NCBI GenBank assembly: GCA_025963425.1
Contig: JAOPUQ010000443.1
Coordinates: 1 to 8,925, forward strand
Source of the DNA: Modestobacter sp.
GTDB taxonomy: Bacteria > Actinomycetota > Actinomycetes > Mycobacteriales > Geodermatophilaceae
Direction of reading: 5' to 3'
Length of the DNA stretch: 8,925 nt
How positions within the stretch are numbered: position 1 is the first letter of the stretch; every line of letters starts with the position of its first letter. Under the pieces are notes generated by a model that searched no databases, was not told the DNA's origin, and saw only the letters and a program-made list of their open reading frames with translations. Positions 1 to 5,298 of this stretch are shown in pieces. The translations under genes and the position numbers were made by a program.

Positions 1-139
1 TGGCCGGCGGGGCCGACTGCGGGCCCCGCGCAGCCGAAGCGTCGGGACGGGCGGCCGGGCGACCGGACAGCGGCCGCGCACCGGCGGACCGGACGGGGGC
101 CGGCGTGACGGGGGTCTTGCTGAGCTCTGCGCTGGTCAT
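1..139 (-). CDS. Partial gene divergent from lexA, probably SOS-induced LysM/cell-division suppressor (Rv2719c/DivS type), N-terminus only
   Basis: An ATG at 139 reading leftward opens a frame with no stop to the window edge (46 codons). A GAGGAG ribosome binding site lies 7 nt upstream of it (minus strand), which makes the start convincing. The visible residues begin MTSAELSKTP and are rich in Pro, Ala and Arg, as in a disordered or cytoplasmic leader; no domain is visible yet. Two LexA operators sit 33 to 65 nt upstream, so the gene should be DNA-damage inducible. In Mycobacterium and Corynebacterium the gene divergent from lexA (Rv2719c, divS) encodes a LysM-type or cell-division-suppressing membrane protein. 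Assigning that role here rests on position and operators only; the diagnostic part lies outside the window. Confidence 0.6.
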   Translation of the reverse strand, partial: MTSAELSKTPVTPAPVRSAGARPLSGRPAARPDASAARGPQSAPPA

Positions 140-171
140 CGACTCGCTCCTCACATCCGGCGCCGACCGGG

Positions 172-187
172 TCGAACGTCTGTTCGA
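172..187. promoter_or_regulatory. SOS box 1 (LexA operator), perfect match
   Basis: The sequence TCGAACGTCTGTTCGA matches the actinobacterial SOS consensus TCGAAC-N4-GTTCGA at all 12 fixed positions. It lies 33 nt upstream of the divergent ATG at 139, in a position to control that gene, and 17 bp (start to start) from box 2. Confidence 0.9.
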
Positions 188-188
188 T

Positions 189-204
189 TCGAACGCCTGT
201 GCGA
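189..204. promoter_or_regulatory. SOS box 2 (LexA operator), one mismatch
   Basis: TCGAACGCCTGTGCGA matches the SOS consensus at 11 of 12 fixed positions (GTGCGA instead of GTTCGA). It is separated from box 1 by one base, so two LexA dimers would sit side by side. Confidence 0.8.
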
Positions 205-230
205 TGTCTACCGGAGGGCACCGACGAAAT

Positions 231-247
231 CACGCCGACACGGCGTG
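231..247. repeat. Perfect inverted repeat between SOS boxes 2 and 3
   Basis: CACGCCG-ACA-CGGCGTG has 7-bp arms around a 3-nt spacer. It lies upstream of the proposed lexA promoter (-35 at 263), so it is probably DNA-level structure, such as a site for a second regulator, rather than an RNA hairpin in the lexA leader. No known binding motif is recognised in it. Confidence 0.5.
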
Positions 248-250
248 TCT

Positions 251-266
251 TCGAACAAGTGTTTGA
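251..266. promoter_or_regulatory. SOS box 3 (LexA operator) overlapping the lexA -35 region
   Basis: TCGAACAAGTGTTTGA matches the SOS consensus at 11 of 12 fixed positions (GTTTGA instead of GTTCGA). Its right arm overlaps the proposed -35 hexamer of lexA, the usual arrangement for direct LexA autorepression. Confidence 0.85.
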
Positions 267-291
267 ACGGGAGCCGGAAGGGCGTTACTGT
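263..291 (+). promoter_or_regulatory. Probable lexA promoter
   Basis: TTGAAC at 263-268 (-35) and TACTGT at 286-291 (-10, fits TAnnnT) are separated by 17 bp. Transcription would start near 298, giving a leader of about 90 nt before the ATG at 389. SOS box 3 covers the first part of the -35 element, which supports the promoter call. It was found by eye only. Confidence 0.55.
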
Positions 292-388
292 GCGTATCGA
301 TCACCAGGGCACGTGTAGCAGGACAGACACCGAGGCAGACCAGGTGCCGGACGGGCGCACCGCGGGGTGCGCCGGGCGAGGGGGACAC

Positions 389-1189
389 ATGGCGGTCGAC
401 AGGCGGACGCCGGAGGGCACGACGGGCACGCCCCGTCGCAAGCGGGCCGCGCAGGCCCCGGCGGGCGAGGCCGGCAGCGGCGCCGCGGTCCGCGAGTTCC
501 CCGAGCGGGGCGAGGCCGGCGACGGTCTCACCCAGCGCCAGCGCCGGGTGCTCGAGGTCATCCGCGACTCCATCGAGCGGCGCGGGTACCCACCCTCGGT
601 CCGCGAGATCGGTGAGGCCGTCGGCCTGTCCTCGGCGTCCTCGGTCGCCCACCAGCTGTCGGTCCTGCAGCGCAAGGGCTGGCTGCGCCGCGACCCCAAC
701 CGGCCGCGGGCCCTCGACGTCCGCCTGCCGGGCGAGGTCCCCGGGGAGGCCGCGACCGCGCAGGCGCTGGCCGGCTCCGGCGCGGCCAGCGGCACCGACG
801 AGGCGCGGACCCCGGTGCCCACCTACGTCCCCCTCGTGGGCCGGATCGCCGCGGGTGGCCCGGTACTGGCCGAGCAGGCCGTCGAGGACGTCTTCCCACT
901 GCCCCGCGAGCTGGTCGGCGAGGGCACCCTGTTCATGCTCAAGGTCACCGGTGACTCGATGGTCGAGGCGGCCATCTGCGACGGCGACTGGGTGGTCGTG
1001 CGACAGCAGCCCACCGCGGAGAACGGCGAGATCGTTGCTGCGATGATCGACGGAGAGGCGACCGTCAAGACCTACAAGCGGCGCGACGGGCACGTGTGGC
1101 TGATGCCGCACAACCCCGCCTACGAGCCCATCCCGGGCGACGACGCCACGGTCCTGGGCCGGGTCGTGACCGTGCTGCGCCGGGTCTGA
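389..1189 (+). CDS. lexA: LexA, SOS-response repressor and self-cleaving protease
   Basis: LexA binds SOS boxes as a dimer and is inactivated by RecA-stimulated self-cleavage after DNA damage. The 266-residue protein has a poorly conserved 45-residue N-terminal tail, a winged helix-turn-helix (about 47-112, with GYPPSVREIG and LSSASSVAHQL), an Ala-rich linker (115-143) and a C-terminal S24 peptidase domain. The cleavage bond is Ala155-Gly156 (in GRIAAGG); the catalytic pair is Ser190 (TGDSM) and Lys227 (ATVKTYK). The open frame continues upstream to a GTG at 245, but that extension would contain SOS box 3 and the promoter; the ATG at 389 follows a GAGGGGG ribosome binding site. Three operators upstream indicate autoregulation together with the divergent gene. 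The next gene is convergent. Confidence 0.96.
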   Translation: MAVDRRTPEGTTGTPRRKRAAQAPAGEAGSGAAVREFPERGEAGDGLTQRQRRVLEVIRDSIERRGYPPSVREIGEAVGLSSASSVAHQLSVLQRKGWLRRDPNRPRALDVRLPGEVPGEAATAQALAGSGAASGTDEARTPVPTYVPLVGRIAAGGPVLAEQAVEDVFPLPRELVGEGTLFMLKVTGDSMVEAAICDGDWVVVRQQPTAENGEIVAAMIDGEATVKTYKRRDGHVWLMPHNPAYEPIPGDDATVLGRVVTVLRRV

Positions 1190-1207
1190 CCCGACCGGCC
1201 GCGCACA

Positions 1208-1228
1208 CCGGCCCGCGACGGGCGCCGG
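1208..1228. terminator. Possible stem-loop terminator between convergent lexA and the propeller gene
   Basis: In the 55-nt gap between the two stop codons, CCGG-CCC, a GCGAC loop, GGG-(CG)-CCGG can fold into a 7-bp stem with a 2-nt bulge. There is no T-tract, as is common in high-GC actinobacteria. Weak call based on position and pairing. Confidence 0.35.
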
Positions 1229-1244
1229 ACGCAACCGGAGGGCC

Positions 1245-2318
1245 TCAGGCCCGACGGCGCAGCTTCCGCCACGTCCACAGGACCAGCGTGGCCACCGCAG
1301 CGGCGATCGCCGCTGCGGTGATAGCACCGGCCCGGCCCGTGCCCGGCAGCGCGGCCGCGGCCGGGTCGGCGGCCGGTCCGGTCGCCGCCGCGGGAGCGAC
1401 CGCACCGTCGACGGGGACGACCGTCACCACCGCCGGCAACCCCTCCCCCGAGACGAGGAGGTCGCGACCGTTCTCCGCGAAGGCGATCGCCTCGCCCTGT
1501 GGGGAGTCCGGCAGCGGCACCCGGACGGGCGCACCGTGCAGGGCGCCCACGACGTCGGAGCCGCTGAGCGGCCAGACATAGGCGTCGGTGTACGTGCGCA
1601 GAGCGATCCGCTGCCCGTCGCCGGACACCGCCCCGCCGGTGACCAGCAGCTGCCCGGCCCGGCCGACGGGGCCGCCCGGGGTGCCGGTGAGGGTGAAACC
1701 CAGCTGGGCGACCTTCGACATGGTCAGCGTGGCCCCGTCGACCATCGGCGTGTCAGGGCGGTACACCGCGCTGGCGCCCAGGACCTCCTTGGTGACCAGG
1801 TACGGCGTGCCGTCCGGGGCCAGCAGCAGGGCCTCGGCATCGTGCGCACCGTCGGGGTAGGTGAGCCGGGTCAGCGACGTGCCGCCGTCCGGGCGCACCC
1901 CGATCATCGCCACGGTGGTGCGGTTCTGCCGGTTGTCGCCGGTGTCGGCGAGCCAGATCGTGCCGTCCGCGGCCAGCGCGAGGTCCTCGGGGTCATAGGG
2001 GTTGACCGGGGCATCGCGCACCTCGCCGACCGCGCACGCGGTGTCCAGCGCATAGACCGTGGCCGAGTCGCCGCCGTCGTTCATCGCCAGCAGGGTCTGA
2101 CCGGCGGTGGCCAGGCCGGACAGCTCGGGCAGCCGGGGGTCGGTGATCGTGCACTGCGTCGCGGGGGCGCCGTAGGCGTCGGCCACCGCGTCGGGCGTCG
2201 TCTCGGCGGCGACCGGTGAGGCGGGGAGCACGGCCCACAGCAGGCCGAGCGGGACGACCGCCAGCGCACCGGCGGCGCGGACGGCCGGGCTACGCCTGAC
2301 GCCGGCCTGCTCTGGCAC
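1245..2318 (-). CDS. Exported beta-propeller-like surface protein with LPXTG-type sorting signal, function unknown
   Basis: This 357-residue protein has a signal peptide (basic start, hydrophobic 15-33, likely cut after the VAA at 36-38), an exported body (about 39-305), a Pro/Ala linker, then LPGTG at 324-328, a hydrophobic segment (about 330-349) and the basic tail RKLRRRA. That C-terminus is the layout of a sortase substrate anchored to the wall. The body has spaced motifs such as MNDGGDSATVYALD, PEDLALAADGTIWLADTGDN and DAEALLLAPDGTPYLVTKE, typical of a family of bacterial beta-propeller-like proteins; the Asp/Asn-rich turns might bind calcium (inference). Cys56 and Cys95 could form a disulfide. 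The GTG at 2318 lies inside the PAP2 gene (29-nt overlap, same strand), so the two are probably translated together. The frame is open further upstream, but the residues there are Trp/Cys-rich shadow sequence of the PAP2 gene. The substrate is unknown. Confidence 0.75.
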   Translation of the reverse strand: MPEQAGVRRSPAVRAAGALAVVPLGLLWAVLPASPVAAETTPDAVADAYGAPATQCTITDPRLPELSGLATAGQTLLAMNDGGDSATVYALDTACAVGEVRDAPVNPYDPEDLALAADGTIWLADTGDNRQNRTTVAMIGVRPDGGTSLTRLTYPDGAHDAEALLLAPDGTPYLVTKEVLGASAVYRPDTPMVDGATLTMSKVAQLGFTLTGTPGGPVGRAGQLLVTGGAVSGDGQRIALRTYTDAYVWPLSGSDVVGALHGAPVRVPLPDSPQGEAIAFAENGRDLLVSGEGLPAVVTVVPVDGAVAPAAATGPAADPAAAALPGTGRAGAITAAAIAAAVATLVLWTWRKLRRRA

Positions 2319-3075
2319 GCGCCCAGCGTGACACCAGCACTGCGTCCAGCAGGTGCACCACGCCCAGGAGCAACAGACCCACGGCGCCGCCGACCACCGC
2401 ATCGGTGACCCAGTGGAAGTCCAGCGCCACCATGGCCACACCGGTGGCCACCGGTCCCAGCAGGCTCAGGACCCAGGTGGCCCGCTGGACCCGGTCGGGC
2501 AGACCGAACTGCACCGCCTGCCAGCGCGCCACGCCCCACATCAGCACGGCGTTGGCCACGTGACCGGAGGGATAGCTGGCCCCGTCGCGGTGGAAGAACG
2601 AGCCGGGGTAGGCCGGCGCGGTGCGTCCGGTCCCCCACTTGAAGGCGTAGACGACCGCGGTCAGCAGGACCAGGGCCAGCACCACGCGGAGCAGCGGCAG
2701 GACGGTGCGCTCGCGCCACCACAGCCAGCCGACCAGACCGGCGAGCACGATGAGGATGAAGCCGCGGCCACCGGCCTGGGTGAACACCCACACCGGCCAG
2801 TAGCCGTCGGAGTGCCGCAGGTCCCAGGAGCTGACCACCTCGGAGACGCGCAGGTCCATGCGCTCGAGCCAGCCCCGGGTGAGCAGCTCGACGGTGACCG
2901 CGGTGGTGACCACTGCGGCCACGGCCAGCAACCACCACGGCGGCCGGCCGGTGCCGATCACCCGCGCGGGAGCCGACAGTGGCGGTCCCCCGAAGGGTTC
3001 CGCCGCCCGCTGCACCGCGCCGCTGGCCACGACGTCACGGTACCGGGACCGTGACCTGTTCGTGATCATCCCCAT
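2290..3075 (-). CDS. PAP2-family membrane phosphatase
   Basis: PAP2 enzymes remove phosphate from lipid phosphates or pyrophosphates at the membrane. The 261-residue protein has about six predicted membrane segments (about 47-66, 105-120, 127-145, 174-189, 199-217, 227-248). It keeps the core motifs: KWGTGRTAP (Lys146, Arg151), YPSGH (168-172) and FHWVTD (His221, Asp225). Two departures are visible: the Arg-Pro of motif 1 is replaced by Ala-Pro, and the Ser-Arg that normally precedes the catalytic His in motif 3 is Ala-Met (AMVALDFH). The substrate cannot be told; undecaprenyl pyrophosphate or phosphatidate are family possibilities. Neither ATG (3075, 3069) has a good ribosome binding site, and a GTG at 3030 is an alternative start (246 aa). 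The gene follows hflX across a strong hairpin and overlaps the propeller gene downstream. Confidence 0.85.
   Translation of the reverse strand: MGMITNRSRSRYRDVVASGAVQRAAEPFGGPPLSAPARVIGTGRPPWWLLAVAAVVTTAVTVELLTRGWLERMDLRVSEVVSSWDLRHSDGYWPVWVFTQAGGRGFILIVLAGLVGWLWWRERTVLPLLRVVLALVLLTAVVYAFKWGTGRTAPAYPGSFFHRDGASYPSGHVANAVLMWGVARWQAVQFGLPDRVQRATWVLSLLGPVATGVAMVALDFHWVTDAVVGGAVGLLLLGVVHLLDAVLVSRWARARAGRRQA
3034..3055. repeat. 22-bp palindrome at the 5' end of the PAP2 gene, operator-like
   Basis: GTCACGGT (3034-3041) and ACCGTGAC (3048-3055) are perfect 8-bp inverted arms around a 6-bp spacer. It lies within the first codons of the annotated PAP2 frame. It also contains a possible minus-strand -10 (TACCGT, 3042 to 3037) placed 6 nt before the GTG at 3030, so it might be a repressor site for a leaderless PAP2 transcript. 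No -35 is convincing. Confidence 0.4.
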
Positions 3076-3106
3076 CCGCGCGGCGGAAGGGGACCTCGGG
3101 CGCGCT

Positions 3107-3141
3107 CCGGCCCGGGCCCTCGGTGGAGGAACCCGGGCCGG
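3107..3141 (-). terminator. Long hairpin downstream of hflX, probable terminator or attenuator
   Basis: CCGGCCCGGG (3107-3116) pairs perfectly with CCCGGGCCGG (3132-3141), and CCTC/GAGG (3118-3121, 3126-3129) can extend the stem around a GGTG loop. It begins 9 nt after the hflX stop codon in the direction of transcription. No T-tract follows, which is common for actinobacterial terminators. It separates hflX from the PAP2 gene. Confidence 0.6.
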
Positions 3142-3149
3142 GACGTCGG

Positions 3150-4622
3150 TCAGGCGACCGGTGCGCTGAAGTCGGTCAGCGCCGCTGCCAGCCCCGCGTC
3201 GACCCGGGCCGACAGCCGGGTGCCGTCGACCTCGTGCTGCTCGCTGAGCACCTCGCCGTCCCGGTGCACCCGGGCGACCAGGTCACCCCGGCCGTAGGGC
3301 ACCAGCACGTCGACGTCGACGTCGGGGTGCGGGAGCCGTGCGGCGATGACCTCGCGCAGCTCGGCGAGGCCCTCCCCCGTCCGGGCGGACACCCAGGAGG
3401 CACCGGGCAGGGCCTGCCGCAGGAGCAGCACGTCCTCCTCGGTCATGGCGTCGACCTTGTTGACCACGATCAGCTCCGGCACCGCCGCCGCGTCGATCTC
3501 GTTGAGCACGACCCGGACGGCGTTGATCTGACCCAGCGGGTCGGGGTCGGAGCCGTCGACGATGTGCAGCAGGAGGTCGGCGGCCGCGACCTCCTCGAGG
3601 GTCGACCGGAAGGCGTCGACGAGCTGGTGCGGCAGGTGCCTCACGAACCCGACGGTGTCGGTGAGGGTGTACTCGCGGCCCTCGGGGGACTCCGCCCGGC
3701 GGACCGTGGGGTCCAGGGTGGCGAACAGCGCGTCCTGCACCAGCACCCCGGCATCGGTGAGCTGGTTGAGCAGGCTGGACTTTCCGGCGTTGGTGTACCC
3801 GGCGATGGCCACGCTGGGCACCGCGTTGCGGTCCCGGGAGGAGCGCTGGGTCGCCCGCGCGGTGGCCATCCCGGCGATCTCGCGGCGCAGCTTGCTCACC
3901 CGCGACCGGATCCGTCGGCGGTCGGTCTCGATCTTCGTCTCGCCGGGACCGCGGGTGCCGATGCCGCCACCACCGGCGACGCGGCCACCGGCCTGCCGGC
4001 TCAGCGACTCACCCCAACCACGCAGCCGCGGCAGCATGTACTGCATCTGGGCCAGCTCGACCTGGGCCTTGCCTTCCCGGCTGGTCGCGTGCTGGGCGAA
4101 GATGTCCAGGATCAACGCGGTCCGGTCGACCACCTTGACCTTGAGCACCTTCTCCAGCTGGTTCAGCTGGCCGGGGGTGAGCTCACAGTCGAAGACCACT
4201 GTGTCGGCGCCGGTGTCCGCGACGATGTCGCGGATCTCGTTGGCCTTGCCCGACCCCACGTAGGTGGCCGGGTCGGGCTTGTCCCGCCGCTGCACGAGGG
4301 CCTCGAGCACCTCGGAGCCGGCCGTCTCTGCCAGCGCGGCCAGCTCGACCAGCGAGCGCTGCGCATCGACCGCCGTCCCCTCGGTCCAGACCCCGACCAG
4401 CACGACGCGCTCCAGGCGCAGCTGGCGGTACTCGACCTCGGTGACGTCGGTGAGCTCGGTGCCCAGTCCGGCGACGCGGCGCAGGGCACCGCGTTCCTCC
4501 AGGGCGTAGGACCCGGTCGTGTCGTCGGGCAGGGGCTCCTCGGACCGGGGCACGGAGCGCGCGGCCTTGTCGGCACGCGCCTCCGCCTCGTCGAGGAGGG
4601 CACGGTTCTGGGCTGTCGTCAT
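3150..4622 (-). CDS. hflX: HflX, ribosome-associated GTPase
   Basis: HflX is a cytoplasmic GTPase that binds the 50S subunit and splits stalled or stressed ribosomes; in mycobacteria it is linked to macrolide-lincosamide tolerance. The 490-residue protein has the HflX N-terminal domain (about 65-200, with TYVGSGKANEI and DCELTPGQLNQLE), the linker with GTRGPGETKIETDRR (about 222-236) and a G domain: P-loop GYTNAGKS (275-282), DTVGF (322-326), NKVD (388-391) and SAR (412-414). All GTP-binding motifs are intact. In-frame starts at 4730, 4670 and 4658 are also possible. I prefer 4622: GGAG lies 3 nt before it, the length fits the family, and 4730 lies inside the arsR-type gene. The end of the upstream regulator is 64 nt away on the same strand, so read-through is possible. 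Confidence 0.95.
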   Translation of the reverse strand: MTTAQNRALLDEAEARADKAARSVPRSEEPLPDDTTGSYALEERGALRRVAGLGTELTDVTEVEYRQLRLERVVLVGVWTEGTAVDAQRSLVELAALAETAGSEVLEALVQRRDKPDPATYVGSGKANEIRDIVADTGADTVVFDCELTPGQLNQLEKVLKVKVVDRTALILDIFAQHATSREGKAQVELAQMQYMLPRLRGWGESLSRQAGGRVAGGGGIGTRGPGETKIETDRRRIRSRVSKLRREIAGMATARATQRSSRDRNAVPSVAIAGYTNAGKSSLLNQLTDAGVLVQDALFATLDPTVRRAESPEGREYTLTDTVGFVRHLPHQLVDAFRSTLEEVAAADLLLHIVDGSDPDPLGQINAVRVVLNEIDAAAVPELIVVNKVDAMTEEDVLLLRQALPGASWVSARTGEGLAELREVIAARLPHPDVDVDVLVPYGRGDLVARVHRDGEVLSEQHEVDGTRLSARVDAGLAAALTDFSAPVA

Positions 4623-4686
4623 CGTCTCCAGCGTGGCACGCCCCTGCGTCAAGGGCATCTGAGTTGTCATCGTCGGGTACAACACC

Positions 4687-5229
4687 TCAACCCTCCGGGT
4701 GCATCCCGAGGTAGACCGACCACTTCTCACCGGCCGGGTCGGCGGGCCGGCGGGCGTACTCGTCCAGCAGCGCGTGCAGCCGGTTCCGGAACTCCGCCAG
4801 CTCCGCCGCGGACAGTCGCAGGCCCAGTCGGGTGCTGGACAGCTGGTCCTCCCCCACGGCGCCGACCTCCTCGAGGAACGCGGCCAGCAGCGGGTCCCGG
4901 GCCGGGGCCGGGGCCGGGCGGCCCTCGAGGTCCATCAGCCAGCTCTTGCCCGTCGCCCGGTAGGGCACCTCGCGGGCGCCACGAGCGCCCCGCCGCTCCT
5001 CCTCCGGCGCCAGGAACCCCGAATCGACCAGCGTCCGGACGTGGTGCAGCACGCTGGCCGGATTGCGGTCCAGCCGCGCGGCGAGCTCCCGGTTGGTCAG
5101 CGCCTCGTCCAGGCACAGCCGCAGCACCCGCAGCCGGACGGCGGAGGCGAGCGCGCGGGCCTCCGCGTCGGTCGGCGGACGGCGGACACCGGCGATCCGC
5201 GGCTGTACCTCGGTCGGCTCTCCGGTCAC
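4687..5229 (-). CDS. ArsR-type winged-helix transcriptional regulator
   Basis: This 180-residue DNA-binding protein has a winged helix-turn-helix at about 24-92 (recognition region RELAARLDRNPASVLHHVRT at 47-66, wing around 77-91, ending in PYRATGKSW). The C-terminal half (about 110-160) is helical, probably for dimerisation or ligand sensing. The metal-binding ELCVCDL motif of classical ArsR/SmtB repressors is absent, so metal sensing is unlikely. It is divergent from an MFS exporter gene 69 nt away (48 nt to that gene's alternative start), the usual arrangement for a repressor of an exporter; the ligand is unknown. The start is GTG at 5229 with no ribosome binding site, but TAGGCT (5241 to 5236, minus strand) stands 6 nt before it, as for a leaderless transcript. 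An Ala-Pro repeat (105-110) is encoded by a GGGGCC-like tandem repeat. Confidence 0.85.
   Translation of the reverse strand: MTGEPTEVQPRIAGVRRPPTDAEARALASAVRLRVLRLCLDEALTNRELAARLDRNPASVLHHVRTLVDSGFLAPEEERRGARGAREVPYRATGKSWLMDLEGRPAPAPARDPLLAAFLEEVGAVGEDQLSSTRLGLRLSAAELAEFRNRLHALLDEYARRPADPAGEKWSVYLGMHPEG
4899..4918 (+). repeat. GGGGCC tandem repeat, potential G-quadruplex
   Basis: Four G-runs (GGG, GGGG, GGGG, GGG) separated by CC lie on the plus strand, the template strand of the regulator gene. The repeat encodes its Ala-Pro linker. Quadruplex formation is a prediction from the pattern. Confidence 0.4.
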
Positions 5230-5235
5230 GGTCGC

Positions 5236-5241
5236 AGCCTA
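5236..5241 (-). promoter_or_regulatory. Possible -10 element of the ArsR-type gene (leaderless)
   Basis: Minus-strand TAGGCT fits TAnnnT and is 6 nt from the GTG at 5229, the spacing expected for a transcript that starts at the start codon. No good -35 is seen at 17-18 bp. Confidence 0.35.
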
Positions 5242-5261
5242 GGGCCGACACAGCACAGTGA

Positions 5262-5291
5262 TTGACACTTCCCAATCGTGCGGTCCAGGCT
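5262..5291 (+). promoter_or_regulatory. Possible promoter of the MFS gene
   Basis: A perfect TTGACA (5262-5267) is followed after 18 bp by CAGGCT (5286-5291, a weak -10). Transcription would begin near the GTG at 5299, suggesting a leaderless mRNA. The -35 is framed by short inverted repeats (AGTG/CACT at 5257-5269; GATTG and CAATC around 5260-5277), candidates for the regulator's operator. Confidence 0.4.
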
Positions 5292-5298
5292 GCCGCCC

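Noticed and set aside
204..266. 20-codon plus-strand frame upstream of lexA as a leader peptide
   Set aside because: It has no ribosome binding site, lies across SOS box 3 and the palindrome, and would be upstream of the proposed transcript start.
1240..1252. GGGCCT-C-AGGCCC palindrome at the propeller gene stop codon
   Set aside because: Short, overlaps the coding end and has a one-base centre, so an RNA hairpin would be poor; it looks like chance in GC-rich sequence.
230..1405. 391-codon minus-strand open frame opposite lexA
   Set aside because: Shadow of lexA; Arg/Gly/Pro-rich low-complexity product that also crosses the SOS box and the lexA stop.
3123..5261. 712-codon plus-strand open frame opposite hflX and the ArsR-type gene
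   Set aside because: It runs antisense to two genes with intact family motifs, is His/Gly/Arg-rich with no domain, and is the usual long shadow frame of high-GC DNA.
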